A stretch of DNA of 64,000 nt, from NCBI RefSeq assembly GCF_014204535.1, contig NZ_JACHLR010000004.1:248001-312000 (forward strand), given 5' to 3'. This document shows positions 33,930 to 43,752 of the stretch, piece by piece. Position 1 is the first letter of the stretch, and the number at the start of each line of letters is the position of its first letter. The stretch comes from Novosphingobium chloroacetimidivorans. Lineage in GTDB: Bacteria; Pseudomonadota; Alphaproteobacteria; Sphingomonadales; Sphingomonadaceae. The position numbers were made by a program, and so were the translations under genes. The notes under the pieces were generated by a model, which was not told the origin of the DNA, searched no databases, and saw only the letters and a list, made by a program, of their open reading frames with translations.

Positions 33930-35255
33930 CTACGAACTCAGCAGCGCTGCCAGTTGAGCGGCGCTGGTATCCAGGTCGATCACCTCGCCGCCGATCTGGC
34001 AAAGGAAGGCCGTCAGCAGCTCGTTCATCGCGATGGCCCTGTCGAGCTGCGGGTCGGCGCCCGGGCGGTAGGCGCCCATCAGGACTAGGTCGCGGTTGGC
34101 CTCGTAGCTGGCGGTCAGCGCGCGGAACTCTCGGGCGAGCTTCTGGTGCTGGGGCGAGACGATGTCGTTCATCACGCGGCTGAGCGAGGCGGCGATGTCG
34201 ACCGCCGGATACTGCCCGCGCTGGGCCAGTGCACGGTTGAGAACGATATGGCCGTCGAGGATGGCGCGCGCGGTGTCCACCACCGGGTCGTCCTGGTTGT
34301 CGCCATCGGCAAGCACGGTGTAGAGGCCGGTGATCGAGCCGCCGCTCGCCGCCGAGTTGCCGGCGCGCTCGACCAGCTTGGTGATCGTGGCGAGCGCCGA
34401 AGGCGGATACCCGCGCGCTGCACCTGGTTCGCCCAGCAACAGGCCGATCTCGCGCGCGGCGTGGGCGACGCGGGTCAGGCTGTCCAGGATCAGCAGCACC
34501 TTCTTGCCCTGCGCGCGGAAGTGCTCGGCCATCGAGGTTGCCAGCATGGCGCCGCGCAGGCGCAAGTTGGGCGCATGGTCGGCGGGCACGGCAACGACGA
34601 CCGTGCGGTGCCGCTTCTCGTCGTGCATGTGCCGCTCGACGAAGTCGGAAACTTCGCGCGCGCGCTCGCCGATGAGGCCGACGACGATCACTTCGGCTTG
34701 CGCGCCGCGCGCGATCATGTCGATCAGCACCGACTTGCCGACGCCCGAGCCGGCCATGACGCCGACGCGCTGGCCGACGCCGAAGGTGGTGAGTGCGTTC
34801 AAGGAGCGCACGCCGGTGTCGAAGCTTTCGCGGACCGGGCTGCGGTCGAGCGCCGAAGTGCGCAGGCCCCCCGAGGGCCATTCGCTGCGCACCTGGATCG
34901 GCGGCCCGCCGTCGATCGGCAGACCCTCGCCATCGACCGCACGGCCGAGGAACGCGGCGCCCACAGGCAGCATGCCGGGGCGGCCTTCGGGATAGACGCG
35001 CGCGCCGGGGCGCAGCAGGACCGAATCGCCCAGCATCATCATCAGCGTGCGGCCATTGCGAAAGCCGATCACTTCGGCGGAAAGCGTCGAGTTGCGGCCG
35101 TTCACCACCCGGCACATCGCCCCGACCGGGATCGAGAGGCCGCTTACTTCCAGCAGCCCGTTGTCGCACGCGGCGACCAGGCCGTAGCGACGCGGGGCCA
35201 GGTCGATCGGCTCGGCGGACAGCTCGCGCAGGATCGGATCGAAGAGGTTCAGCAC
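33930..35255 (-). CDS. fliI: Flagellum-specific export ATPase FliI
   Basis: A 441-residue F1-type ATPase that powers flagellar export. Walker A (GSGVGKSV), VIVVGLIGERAREVSDFV and LLILDSLTRVAHAAREI (Walker B region) are all present. It overlaps the end of fliH by seven bases. A REP doublet follows its stop. Confidence 0.95.
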   Translation of the reverse strand: MLNLFDPILRELSAEPIDLAPRRYGLVAACDNGLLEVSGLSIPVGAMCRVVNGRNSTLSAEVIGFRNGRTLMMMLGDSVLLRPGARVYPEGRPGMLPVGAAFLGRAVDGEGLPIDGGPPIQVRSEWPSGGLRTSALDRSPVRESFDTGVRSLNALTTFGVGQRVGVMAGSGVGKSVLIDMIARGAQAEVIVVGLIGERAREVSDFVERHMHDEKRHRTVVVAVPADHAPNLRLRGAMLATSMAEHFRAQGKKVLLILDSLTRVAHAAREIGLLLGEPGAARGYPPSALATITKLVERAGNSAASGGSITGLYTVLADGDNQDDPVVDTARAILDGHIVLNRALAQRGQYPAVDIAASLSRVMNDIVSPQHQKLAREFRALTASYEANRDLVLMGAYRPGADPQLDRAIAMNELLTAFLCQIGGEVIDLDTSAAQLAALLSS

Positions 35256-35860
35256 TGGTGCAGCGCCTCGGCGATGGCGCGCCGCCAGGTCGCCGGGCCG
35301 TCCTCTACGCCGCCGTTAACACCCTCGACGCGGATCGAGCCGCGTTCCAGTGTGGCATCGGGCTGCACGTCCCAGTCGGCGCGCATGCGCGGCGCGATCA
35401 ACGCGAGATCCTGGGGATGGACGCGGATCACGCGATCGTCGTCGGCGCGCGCCAGCATCGCGGCGGCTGTCGTCACGCGACGGACCAGCAAGTCCTCGTC
35501 GAGCGTCAGCGGCGTGATCGCGGCTTCGCACAAGGCGGCGACGGTGTCGCGCAGGCGCTGGCGCAACTGCTCTTCAAGCGCCGCATCGAGGCGAGCGAAG
35601 GAAAGTGCCAGGCCTTCCGCTGCCTCGGAGTCGTCCAGCGCGATCGCCTCGGCTTCGGCACGGGCGTCTTCGTAGCCCTTGGTGTAGCCTTGTGCGAACG
35701 CCTCGCCGACCGGGTCGGACTCGGGTTCGATCCGGACGGCCTGGATCGGCTCCGGTTCGAGCACGGTCACGCCGGGCTGGTCGCCATAGCGGCTGCTGGC
35801 GCGAAAGCCCGACGACGCCGGCAAGGCGTTCAGCGACAGGCGTGCATAGCCTTCAGACAT
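35249..35860 (-). CDS. fliH: Flagellar assembly protein FliH
   Basis: A 203-residue FliH, the negative regulator and stalk partner of FliI. The N-terminus (MSEGYARLSLNALP) and a GxxxG-like helix (FAQGYTKGYEDARAEAEA) fit the family, as does the C-terminal domain (RVIRVHPQDLALIAPRM). The ATG at 35860 overlaps the fliG end by eight bases, and longer frames upstream are non-homologous. Confidence 0.88.
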   Translation of the reverse strand: MSEGYARLSLNALPASSGFRASSRYGDQPGVTVLEPEPIQAVRIEPESDPVGEAFAQGYTKGYEDARAEAEAIALDDSEAAEGLALSFARLDAALEEQLRQRLRDTVAALCEAAITPLTLDEDLLVRRVTTAAAMLARADDDRVIRVHPQDLALIAPRMRADWDVQPDATLERGSIRVEGVNGGVEDGPATWRRAIAEALHQC

Positions 35861-36869
35861 ATTCGCCGTCGCCCGAGCCGAACGCGATCGTCCCGTCGGC
35901 CGCCAGCTTGCGCGCGACCGCGACGATCGCCTTCTGCGCCTCGACCACTTCGGCGAGCCTGGTGCGGCCGCGCGCGGCGATCTCGTCCTTGACGCCATCG
36001 GCGGCGCGGCTCGACATCGCGCGGAAGAAGACTTCGCGCTCGCTTTCCGGGATGCCCTTCAGCGCGCCGATCAGCACGTCGCTTTCGATCTCGCGCAGCA
36101 GCGCGCCCATCGATTGCGGATCGAGCACGAACAAGTGCTCGAACTTGAACATCTCTTCCTCGATCTTGCGCGCCAGGACTTTGTCCATCTTGGCGATCTG
36201 CGGCATGACGCGGGCTTCCACCGCCTTGCCGGCGCCGTTGATGATGTCGGCGGCTTCCTTGATGCCGCCGATCGAAAGCGGGGCCTGGCCATGGCGCTCG
36301 CCGATGCGGCGGGTCAGCAGTTCTTCCAGGATGGTGATCGCCTCGGGCGCGACGGGGCCGAGCGTGGCGATGCGGTGGACGATCTCGCTCTGGTCGGCGG
36401 CAGGCAGGGCGTGGAGCACGGCCGCCGCGACTTCGGGATCGAGCTGCACAAGCAGCACCGCGATCATCTGCGGGTGCTCGCCCTTGATCAGCGGCGTCAG
36501 TGCCTCGGGCACCAGCCAGCGCGCGAGCTCGATGGTCGAGGCCTTCGCCGCAGGGGCGATGCGGCGCATCAGGTTGTCGGCCTTCACCTCGCCGACCGCG
36601 CGGCCCATCATGTTGCGCACCTGGCCGACACGATCGTGCGCGACGAGGCCGAGCGATTCGGTCTTCTCGACGAAACCGGCGATGGCGCCGGCGATCACTT
36701 CGGGGCCGATCTCGCCGAGCTCGACCATCTTCTGGCCGAGCAGGCGCAGCTCCTCGGGCTCCAGCTCGGACAGGATGCGGGCAGCCTGGTCCTCCTGCAG
36801 CAGCATGACCATGACCGCGGCGTTACCCGCGGGATCGAGGTTCGCCAGAACACTTTTGGGCATGCTCAT
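35853..36869 (-). CDS. fliG: Flagellar motor switch protein FliG
   Basis: A 338-residue FliG, the C-ring protein touched by the stator. Middle-domain residues (EHPQMIAVLLVQLDPEVAAAVLHALP) and the C-terminal torque helix region (IEEEMFKFEHLFVLDPQSMGALLREIESD) with its charged residues are present. It overlaps fliF by one base. Confidence 0.96.
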   Translation of the reverse strand: MSMPKSVLANLDPAGNAAVMVMLLQEDQAARILSELEPEELRLLGQKMVELGEIGPEVIAGAIAGFVEKTESLGLVAHDRVGQVRNMMGRAVGEVKADNLMRRIAPAAKASTIELARWLVPEALTPLIKGEHPQMIAVLLVQLDPEVAAAVLHALPAADQSEIVHRIATLGPVAPEAITILEELLTRRIGERHGQAPLSIGGIKEAADIINGAGKAVEARVMPQIAKMDKVLARKIEEEMFKFEHLFVLDPQSMGALLREIESDVLIGALKGIPESEREVFFRAMSSRAADGVKDEIAARGRTRLAEVVEAQKAIVAVARKLAADGTIAFGSGDGEYV

Positions 36870-38587
36870 CAGGCCGCCTCCGCCTGCGGGCCGGGCTGGC
36901 CGGGCGTTTCGTTCAGCATCTGGCGCAAGGCCTGGACCGAGCTGCCGTGCTTCTCGGCAACGATGCGCTGCGCCAGTTCGACCTGGCGGGCGAGCAGTTC
37001 GGAGCGCGAGATGTCGACATCGACACCGTTCTCGTCCCGCTTGGTCATGGCGATCTGCGCGACCGATCCTGCCGGACCGATCCGGGCGACGTCATCGTCA
37101 TCCTCGTCGTTGGCGGCGGCGCCCTTCTTGCCCTTCTTCGGCTTGGCCGCCTTGTCGCCGCCGATCTTGGCGATGAGCGGACGCACGGCGAGCAAGAGCA
37201 CCAGCAGGACCGCGATCACCGCCGCGCCATAGCGCACCAGCGTGGCGAACCACGGCGTCTCGTAGAAGGCGGGAGGCGTATCGTCGACCGCCTCGAAGCT
37301 ACGCGACACGACCTTCACCTGGTCGCCGCGCTGCGGGTTCGCGCCGACGGCAGCGGCCACCAGCGCCTCGATATCGGCGAGGTCCTTGGCCTTGGCCCCT
37401 TTCATCGCCTCCTTGCTGAGCACCACCGCGACCGACAGGCGCTTGATGCCGCCGGGCCGCTGGTTGGAAACCGAGACTTCGCGGCCCAGCTCGTAGGTCC
37501 GCGTGGAGCTCGATTCACCGTTGGCCGGCGGCTGGCCGTTGGCGGGTGCTTGCGTGCCCTGCGGCGGACCGTTCTGCGCCTGCGTGGCGGGCGGCGGCGT
37601 GTTCGACAGCACGCCGGGGATGCCGACGGCCGGGGCGGAGCCGGTCGACTGCGACTGCTCCTGCGTTTCAGAGCGGACCACGCCGTCCTTGTCGTAGCTT
37701 TCGCGCGCGGACGTGACGTCGTCCATGTTGAGCTCGACCTGCACTTCGCTCGAGAAGCTGCCTTCGCCCAGCATCGGGCGCAGGATCTGCGAAACTTGCG
37801 CGCGCAGCTTGTCTTCCATGCGCGCCTGCATGTCGAGGCGGTCGGAATCGCCGCTGCGCGCTGCGGAGAGCAGCGAACCATGCTGGTCCACCACGCGCAC
37901 CGCGTCGGGCGAAAGCCCCGGCACCGAGGCGGCGACGAGGTTGACGATCGCCGAGACTTGTCCGTCGCTCAGCTGGCGGCCGGACTTCAGCCGCACCATG
38001 ACCGAGGCGGTAGGGGCCAGGTTCTCGCGCACGAAGACCGACTTCTCGGCTTCAGCGAGATGGACGCGGACCGATTCGACGCCGTCGATCTCCATGATCG
38101 AGAGCTGCAGGTCGCGCTCGCGGGCCGAGCGCAGGCGCTGGCCTTCCAGGTTGCGGCTGGCGCCCATCGGCAGCTTGTCGAGCATCTGGTCGCCGGTCTC
38201 GGGCGTCGCCAGCGCGCCGTCCGAGGCGACGAGCATGCGCGCCTTGTAGAAGTCGCTCTCATCGACAGTGAGCGCGCCGGTCTCGTTGTCGATGTGATAG
38301 CCGATGTTGGCGGTGTCGAGCGCGGCGACGACACCGGCCCGCTCGCCGTCCTCGAGCTGGCTGTAGAGCACGCGCTGCGGCGAGGGTGCGACGGCGGCCC
38401 AGGTAAGCGCCGCGCCGCCAAGCGCGGCAACGCCCAGGAACCACGGCAACATGCGCTTCACCGCCGGCTGGGCGGTGAAAGCGCTCATGCGTGTCAGCAC
38501 GGAGCCGCCCGCCGGATCGGTCAGCGGGGTGAGTATGGAAGTACCGGGAGGAACGCCTCCGGGAGCGGCAGGCACGAGGTCAGCCAT
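36869..38587 (-). CDS. fliF: Flagellar MS-ring protein FliF
   Basis: A 572-residue FliF that forms the MS ring. Two membrane segments are visible, at about residues 45-65 (MLPWFLGVAALGGAALTWA) and about 455-475 (YGAAVIAVLLVLLLAV). The ring-building motifs lie between them (SVRVHLAEAEKSVFVRENLAPTASVMV). The C-terminal tail that binds FliG ends the protein. Confidence 0.96.
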   Translation of the reverse strand: MADLVPAAPGGVPPGTSILTPLTDPAGGSVLTRMSAFTAQPAVKRMLPWFLGVAALGGAALTWAAVAPSPQRVLYSQLEDGERAGVVAALDTANIGYHIDNETGALTVDESDFYKARMLVASDGALATPETGDQMLDKLPMGASRNLEGQRLRSARERDLQLSIMEIDGVESVRVHLAEAEKSVFVRENLAPTASVMVRLKSGRQLSDGQVSAIVNLVAASVPGLSPDAVRVVDQHGSLLSAARSGDSDRLDMQARMEDKLRAQVSQILRPMLGEGSFSSEVQVELNMDDVTSARESYDKDGVVRSETQEQSQSTGSAPAVGIPGVLSNTPPPATQAQNGPPQGTQAPANGQPPANGESSSTRTYELGREVSVSNQRPGGIKRLSVAVVLSKEAMKGAKAKDLADIEALVAAAVGANPQRGDQVKVVSRSFEAVDDTPPAFYETPWFATLVRYGAAVIAVLLVLLLAVRPLIAKIGGDKAAKPKKGKKGAAANDEDDDDVARIGPAGSVAQIAMTKRDENGVDVDISRSELLARQVELAQRIVAEKHGSSVQALRQMLNETPGQPGPQAEAA

Positions 38588-38590
38588 CTA

Positions 38591-38962
38591 TCACACTCCC
38601 ATCCGCATGATGTCTTGGTAGGCGCTGAGCAGCTTGTTGCGCACCTGCAGGGTCGCTTCGAAGGCGACGCCGGCCTCCTGGCGCGCCAGCATGACCTTGG
38701 CGACGTCGGTCACCTCGCCGCGCTGGTAGGCTTCGGAGATGCCTTCCGCCTTCATCTGCGTCGCGTTGACGCCGTCGAGCGCGGTCTTGAACGCGTCGGC
38801 GAAGTTCTGGGCCGGGGCTGCCTGCGTGCCTGCAACCGGAGCGCTGGCCTGCGGCGTGTGGAGCTGCTGCAGGACCTGGTTGCGATCCATGATCTGGGCC
38901 CGCAGCGCCATGATCTGCTGGACGCCGGCGGCGCCCCCACCGATGCCGTTGATCGCGCTCAT
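38591..38962 (-). CDS. fliE: Flagellar hook-basal body protein FliE
   Basis: A 123-residue FliE, which links the MS ring to the rod. The conserved C-terminal block (EVTDVAKVMLARQEAGVAFEATLQVRNKLLSAYQDIMRMGV region) is present. The ATG overlaps the stop of the activator gene by four bases. Confidence 0.93.
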   Translation of the reverse strand: MSAINGIGGGAAGVQQIMALRAQIMDRNQVLQQLHTPQASAPVAGTQAAPAQNFADAFKTALDGVNATQMKAEGISEAYQRGEVTDVAKVMLARQEAGVAFEATLQVRNKLLSAYQDIMRMGV

Positions 38963-40230
38963 CGACGGCCACCTGCCGCAGCGCGGCTGATCTCGATGCC
39001 GGCGTCACGGAACGACGCGAGGCGGTAACGCAAGGTGCGCTCGGAAATGCCGAGTTCGCGGGCGGCCTGGAGGCGGTTGCCGCCGCAGGCTTCCAGCGTG
39101 TCGATGATGGCGCGCGCCTCGGAAAGCTGCACGACGCTCGACAGCTTGCGCGCGGGCGTCTCGATGTCGACCGGCTCGGAGACGCTCGGTACGGCGACGA
39201 GGCGGGCAGGCATGTCGAACACGATGTGATCGGGGGTGATGGTTGCGGCCTCACCGGCGAGCAGCAGTGCGCGGCGCACGACGTTCTCGAGTTCGCGCAC
39301 GTTGCCGGGCCAGGCGTGGATCTTGAGCATGGCGAGCGCGGCCTCGTTGAAGCAGGGCACTCGTGCCGGGTTGTGGGCGTGGCGCAGCGCCATGCCGAAG
39401 GCGAGCGGGGCGATGTCGTCCGCGCGCTCGCGCAAGGGACGCAAGCTGAGCGGGAAGACGTTGAGGCGATAGTAGAGGTCGGCGCGGAAACGGCCTTCGG
39501 CGACTTCGGTGGGAAGGTCGCGGTTGGCGCAGGCGATGACGCGGATGTCGACCGGGATCGGCTTGGTCGCGCCGATCGGCACCACTTCCTGCTCCTGCAG
39601 CGCGCGCAGCAGCTTGGCCTGGAGCGAGAGGGGCAGTTCGGCGATCTCGTCCAGCAGCAGCGTGCCGCCGTCGGCAGCGCGCATGAAGCCCTCGCTGGCG
39701 CCAGTCGCGCCGGTGAACGCGCCCTTCTGGTGGCCGAACAGCATGGCCTCCAGCATGTGCTCGGGCATCGCGGCACAGTTAACGGCGATGAAAGGTCCGG
39801 CGGCGCGCTTGGAGCGCGCATGGATGAAGCGGCTGAGCACTTCCTTCCCGGTTCCGGTCGGCCCGTTAATCAAGACGGGAATGTCGCTGACGGCCAGACG
39901 ATCGGCGAGAGCGAAGACGGAGAGGCTTTCCGGATCGGCGGCGATCGGCTCGCCCGGGCCGGCCATCGCTGCCAGCGTCATGGCAAGGGCCGATTCGCTG
40001 GCTGGGTCGGCATAGCTCACCACCGTGCGTCCGGGACCCTGGCGGGAAATCGCGGTGAGCCCGCGGGTTAGGGCGATGCGGCGCAGACCGGCGGCGGGAA
40101 CGCTGGCGTCTTCCACGTCGAGCAAGGCGACCTGGCCCGCCCCCACGAGCGTCGCTGCCACTGCACTGGCGCGCTGGGCGAGCAGCCCGTGCTTGCGCGC
40201 AACATTTTCGCCGATCCCCAGAACGGTCAT
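38959..40230 (-). CDS. Sigma-54-dependent transcriptional activator (FlbD-like)
   Basis: A 423-residue AAA+ activator. The N-terminal 110 residues are not an obvious receiver: no phosphorylatable Asp pocket is seen. The AAA+ domain (about 120-340) has Walker A GPTGTGKE and the sigma-54 contact loop GAFTGA, with WPGNVRELENVVRRALLL near its end. A Fis-type HTH closes the protein (GNRLQAARELGISERTLRYRL). It heads the long fli operon and overlaps fliE. By analogy with Caulobacter FlbD it probably drives RpoN-dependent flagellar promoters such as the one before flgB. The start at 40230 is preferred over an upstream extension. Confidence 0.9.
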   Translation of the reverse strand: MTVLGIGENVARKHGLLAQRASAVAATLVGAGQVALLDVEDASVPAAGLRRIALTRGLTAISRQGPGRTVVSYADPASESALAMTLAAMAGPGEPIAADPESLSVFALADRLAVSDIPVLINGPTGTGKEVLSRFIHARSKRAAGPFIAVNCAAMPEHMLEAMLFGHQKGAFTGATGASEGFMRAADGGTLLLDEIAELPLSLQAKLLRALQEQEVVPIGATKPIPVDIRVIACANRDLPTEVAEGRFRADLYYRLNVFPLSLRPLRERADDIAPLAFGMALRHAHNPARVPCFNEAALAMLKIHAWPGNVRELENVVRRALLLAGEAATITPDHIVFDMPARLVAVPSVSEPVDIETPARKLSSVVQLSEARAIIDTLEACGGNRLQAARELGISERTLRYRLASFRDAGIEISRAAAGGRR

Positions 40231-40384
40231 TTCTTCGCAACCCCCAGTGGAAATTAACCACGCTTCGTTGGCCTCTCTCTGCGGCCGAAACGTCAAAGGC
40301 ATCGGTAATTTAAGGCCTAGGGAAATTACGTAGTTTAGGGGGCGGCCTGAGTGTCCCGAGGGGCAAGGCGAAAATTTTTCCGCT

Positions 40385-40411
40385 TAAAGTTTGAAGGCTC
40401 CCACCCGTTCT
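40385..40411 (+). promoter_or_regulatory. Possible sigma-28-type promoter of the flagellin gene
   Basis: TAAAGTTT at 40385-40392 equals the enterobacterial sigma-28 -35 consensus. Eleven bases later CCCGTTCT (40404-40411) matches the -10 consensus GCCGATAA at four of eight positions, including the CCG core. The predicted start would give a leader of about 60 bases. No fliA gene lies in the window, and sphingomonad sigma-28 preferences are not certain. Confidence 0.35.
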
Positions 40412-40480
40412 GGTGGCTGGCAGCTGCGCCGGATGGGCTGGCAGGCTGACGGTTTTCGGGACCACACGGGAGTACACACC

Positions 40481-41320
40481 ATGTCCGTCATCAACACCAA
40501 CATCTCCGCCATGAAGGCTTCCAACGCTTCGATCAGCGCCAACAAGGCTCTGGGCACCTCGATGGAGCGCCTCTCGACCGGCAAGCGCATCAACTCCGCC
40601 AAGGACGACGCCGCCGGCCTCGCGATCGCCACTTCGATGACCTCGTCGATCAAGGGCATGAGCCAGGGCATCCGCAACGCCAACGACGGCATCGCCATGG
40701 CGCAGACCGCTGAAGGCGCACTGGGCGAAGTCACCAATATGCTGCAGCGCGTCCGCGAGCTGACCGTGCAGTCGAAGAGCGGCACGTATTCCGACGATGA
40801 CCGCGCGCTGATGCAGAAGGAAGTTACCCAGCTGCAGGGCCAGATCACCAGCACCTTGTCGAATACCGAATTCAACGGCACCAAGCTGTTTGACGGATCG
40901 GCCGGTGCGGATGCCGATGGCACCGTGAAGATTCAGGTCGGCGCCAATGCCGACGACACCATCGATCTGGCGTTCGGCACCGATCTCGCGGCCGGCGATG
41001 GCATGACTGCTGCTCTTGCCGTCGACATCAGCGCGCTCGACGCCGATGGTACCGAGTTGGAAGACCTGGATACCGCGATTGGTGAGGTTTCCAGCCTTCG
41101 CGCAGACTTGGGCGCCGCGCAGAACCGTCTCGAATCGTCGGTCAACACGATGACCACCAACGTCACCAACCTTTCAGATGCACGTTCGCGCATCGAGGAC
41201 ACCGACTACTCGGCCGAGACGACTGCGCTCGCCAAGTCGCAGATCCTGTCGCAGGCTTCGACCGCGATGATCTCGCAGGCCAACCAGAGCCAGCAGAACG
41301 TCCTCTCGCTGCTGCGCTAA
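40481..41320 (+). CDS. fliC: Flagellin
   Basis: A 279-residue flagellin. The N-terminal D0/D1 ([18 protein letters not shown], then [20 protein letters not shown]) and C-terminal D1/D0 ([20 protein letters not shown], ending QQNVLSLLR) are fully conserved. The central region is very short, so the surface-exposed D2/D3 domains are missing. It is transcribed alone, divergent from the fli operon, and ends in a strong terminator, which fits a highly expressed filament gene. Confidence 0.96.
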   Translation: MSVINTNISAMKASNASISANKALGTSMERLSTGKRINSAKDDAAGLAIATSMTSSIKGMSQGIRNANDGIAMAQTAEGALGEVTNMLQRVRELTVQSKSGTYSDDDRALMQKEVTQLQGQITSTLSNTEFNGTKLFDGSAGADADGTVKIQVGANADDTIDLAFGTDLAAGDGMTAALAVDISALDADGTELEDLDTAIGEVSSLRADLGAAQNRLESSVNTMTTNVTNLSDARSRIEDTDYSAETTALAKSQILSQASTAMISQANQSQQNVLSLLR

Positions 41321-41364
41321 TCGCGGCAGCCTAGACGGCTAGCCTGCCCCCAGCGGCAGGTACG

Positions 41365-41400
41365 GGCCCGGCGGTGTTCCCCAGACCGCCGGGCCTTTTT
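41365..41400 (+). terminator. Rho-independent terminator of flagellin
   Basis: An 11-bp perfect stem (GGCCCGGCGGT at 41365-41375 paired with 41385-41395), a nine-base loop and a run of five T. It lies 45 bases after the flagellin stop and is the best intrinsic terminator in the window. Confidence 0.93.
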
Positions 41401-41721
41401 GCGTCTGCGATCCCTGCCTATGCCTGGGCACACTTTCGCTCGCCGGGATTACGACGGACCGGCGCGAGGCACTGCTTCGGCGTCGGATGGTACGCGCGTG
41501 CCTCCCGGCGAGGGACGCACTTACAGAATTGTAAATTGTGCGAATCGGCTGAACATGGTTGCTAAAAGATGAAGATCGCGGGCGCTGGTCGCTCGCGAAG
41601 TTCATGGGGCATTGAAGATCGAAGTCTGAAGCAGCGCTCGGGCCAGTGGCTCGGAGCGCTGAGTAAATCTGACCAAGCATGGCTTATCGCAAGGCGCGAA
41701 ATCGTGATCCAAGGAGGATTC
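41401..41721. other. 321-base region upstream of gmd without a supported gene
   Basis: The gmd frame stays open upstream to 41569, but the AAGGAGG site and family homology place the start at 41722. An AT-rich patch near 41525-41565 is the likeliest promoter area for the polysaccharide locus; I cannot define boxes. Confidence 0.5.
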
Positions 41722-42786
41722 ATGAGCAGGAAAGTTGCACTCATCACCGGCGTGACTGGGCAGGACGGTGCGTATCTTGCCGAACTACTCCTGGATAAGG
41801 GCTACGAAGTTCACGGCATCAAGCGCCGTTCGAGTTCCTTCAACACCGGCCGCATCGAAGCGATGTACCAGGACCCGCATGTCGAGGGTGCACGCTTCCA
41901 CTTGCACCACGGCGACCTCACCGATTCGTCCAACCTCATTCGCATCGTACAGCAGGTGCAGCCGACCGAGATCTATAACCTGGCGGCCCAGAGCCATGTG
42001 CAGGTCAGCTTCGACACGCCGGAATATACCGCCAACGCCGACGGGATCGGCACCCTGCGCCTTCTGGAAGCCATCCGCATCCTCAAGCTCGAGGACCGGA
42101 CCCGCTTCTACCAGGCATCCACGTCCGAGCTCTACGGCATGGTGCAGGAAGTGCCGCAGCGCGAATCGACGCCGTTCTACCCGCGCTCGCCGTATGGCGT
42201 CGCCAAGCTCTACGGCTTCTGGACGACGGTGAACTATCGCGAGGCTTACGGGCTGCACGCGTCCAACGGCATCCTGTTCAACCACGAGAGCCCGCTGCGC
42301 GGAGAAACCTTCGTCACGCGCAAGATCACTCGCGGCGTCGCGGCGATCAAGCTGGGGCGCCAGGACAAGCTCTGGCTCGGCAACCTCGATGCCAAGCGCG
42401 ACTGGGGTCACGCGCGTGACTACGTGCGCGGCATGTGGATGATCCTCCAGCAGGACGATCCCGATGACTACGTGCTCGCCACCGGTGAAACCACGCAAGT
42501 GCGCCGCTTCGTTGAGTGGGCGTTCGAGGATGTCGACATCGCGCTCGAATGGGACGGGCGCGAGGCGGACGAGAAGGGCTATTGCCGCCGCACCGGCAAG
42601 TGCCTGGTCGAAGTCGATCCGCGCTACTTCCGTCCCACCGAAGTCGACCTGCTGATCGGCGATCCGAGCAAGGCCAAGCAGCGGCTCGGCTGGAGCCACG
42701 AGACACCGGTGCGCGACCTGGTGCGCGAGATGGTGACGGCTGACTTGGCGTTGATGCGCCACGCGCCGCTCGCCCAGGCGCTCTGA
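41722..42786 (+). CDS. gmd: GDP-mannose 4,6-dehydratase
   Basis: A 354-residue short-chain dehydrogenase that makes GDP-4-keto-6-deoxymannose. The NADP motif is [14 protein letters not shown] near residue 10. The catalytic Tyr/Lys pair is Y158/K162 ([12 protein letters not shown]). [19 protein letters not shown] is a GMD hallmark. AAGGAGG stands just before the ATG. The product is the substrate of the next gene, so the locus should make GDP-L-fucose. Confidence 0.96.
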   Translation: MSRKVALITGVTGQDGAYLAELLLDKGYEVHGIKRRSSSFNTGRIEAMYQDPHVEGARFHLHHGDLTDSSNLIRIVQQVQPTEIYNLAAQSHVQVSFDTPEYTANADGIGTLRLLEAIRILKLEDRTRFYQASTSELYGMVQEVPQRESTPFYPRSPYGVAKLYGFWTTVNYREAYGLHASNGILFNHESPLRGETFVTRKITRGVAAIKLGRQDKLWLGNLDAKRDWGHARDYVRGMWMILQQDDPDDYVLATGETTQVRRFVEWAFEDVDIALEWDGREADEKGYCRRTGKCLVEVDPRYFRPTEVDLLIGDPSKAKQRLGWSHETPVRDLVREMVTADLALMRHAPLAQAL

Positions 42787-42792
42787 CGGGCG

Positions 42793-43752
42793 ATGGACAC
42801 GCCTCGGTTCGACCTGAAGGGCAAGCGCGTCTTCGTCGCCGGTCATCGTGGCATGGTCGGCTTGGCGCTGGTCCGGCGGCTGGCGCGCGAGGACTGCGAG
42901 CTGCTGACAGCGGATCGCGCGCAGCTCGACTTGCGCGACCAGGCTGACGTGCGCGCCTGGTTCGCCGAGCAGCGCCCGGCCGCGGTGTTCCTGGCGGCGG
43001 CCAAAGTCGGCGGCATCCTTGCGAACGACAGCTATCCGGCCGATTTCCTTCTCGAAAATCTGCAGATCGCCACCAACGTGATCGAAGCGGCGCATCACTA
43101 CCGCACCGCCAAGCTGCTATTCCTGGGCTCCAGCTGCATCTACCCGCGCGACGCTGCGCAGCCGATCCGGGAAGGCGCCTTGCTTACCGGCGCACTGGAA
43201 CCGACCAACGCATGGTATGCGGTCGCCAAGATTGCCGGGATCAAGCTGTGCGCGGCCTACCGCCGCCAGCACGGCTGCGACTTCATCTCGGCCATGCCCA
43301 CCAATCTCTACGGACCGGGCGACAACTTCGACCTTTCCGCCAGCCATGTGCTGCCAGCGCTGATCCGCAAGGCGCACGAGGCGAAACTGAGCGGCGCGGC
43401 GTCCATGACCATCTGGGGCAGCGGCACCCCGCGTCGCGAGTTCCTGCACGTCGACGATCTCGCCGATGCCTGCGTCTTCCTGATGGAGCGCTACTCGGGC
43501 GACGAGCATGTCAACGTCGGCTCGGGGTGGGACATCCCCATCGCCGAACTCGCCGCCCTGGTGTGCGACGTGGTGGGGTTCGGCGGTGAGATCCGCACCG
43601 ATCCGTCCAGACCGGACGGCACCCCCCGCAAGCTGATGGCCGGCGACAAGCTGGCCGCGCTCGGCTGGCAACCGCGCATCGCCCTGCGCGAGGGAATTAC
43701 GGCTGTCTACCGGGCCTATCGCCAGGCAAGCGAGCTGGAGCAGGCGGCGTGA
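42793..43752 (+). CDS. fcl: GDP-L-fucose synthase
   Basis: A 319-residue epimerase/reductase that converts the Gmd product to GDP-L-fucose. The nucleotide motif GHRGMVGLALVRRL, then FLGSSCIYPRDAAQPI and the active-site pair in YAVAKIAGIKLC are present. It starts six bases after gmd and overlaps the next transferase gene by four bases. Confidence 0.95.
   Translation: MDTPRFDLKGKRVFVAGHRGMVGLALVRRLAREDCELLTADRAQLDLRDQADVRAWFAEQRPAAVFLAAAKVGGILANDSYPADFLLENLQIATNVIEAAHHYRTAKLLFLGSSCIYPRDAAQPIREGALLTGALEPTNAWYAVAKIAGIKLCAAYRRQHGCDFISAMPTNLYGPGDNFDLSASHVLPALIRKAHEAKLSGAASMTIWGSGTPRREFLHVDDLADACVFLMERYSGDEHVNVGSGWDIPIAELAALVCDVVGFGGEIRTDPSRPDGTPRKLMAGDKLAALGWQPRIALREGITAVYRAYRQASELEQAA

Noticed and set aside
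40363-40385. Minus-strand GG-N10-GC match before the sigma-54 activator gene
   Set aside because: Only the GG and GC dinucleotides match; the rest of the -24 and -12 elements is poor.
41426-41440. Sigma-54-like GGGCAC...TCGCT upstream of gmd
   Set aside because: The GG-GC spacing is nine bases, not ten, and the -12 element is altered.
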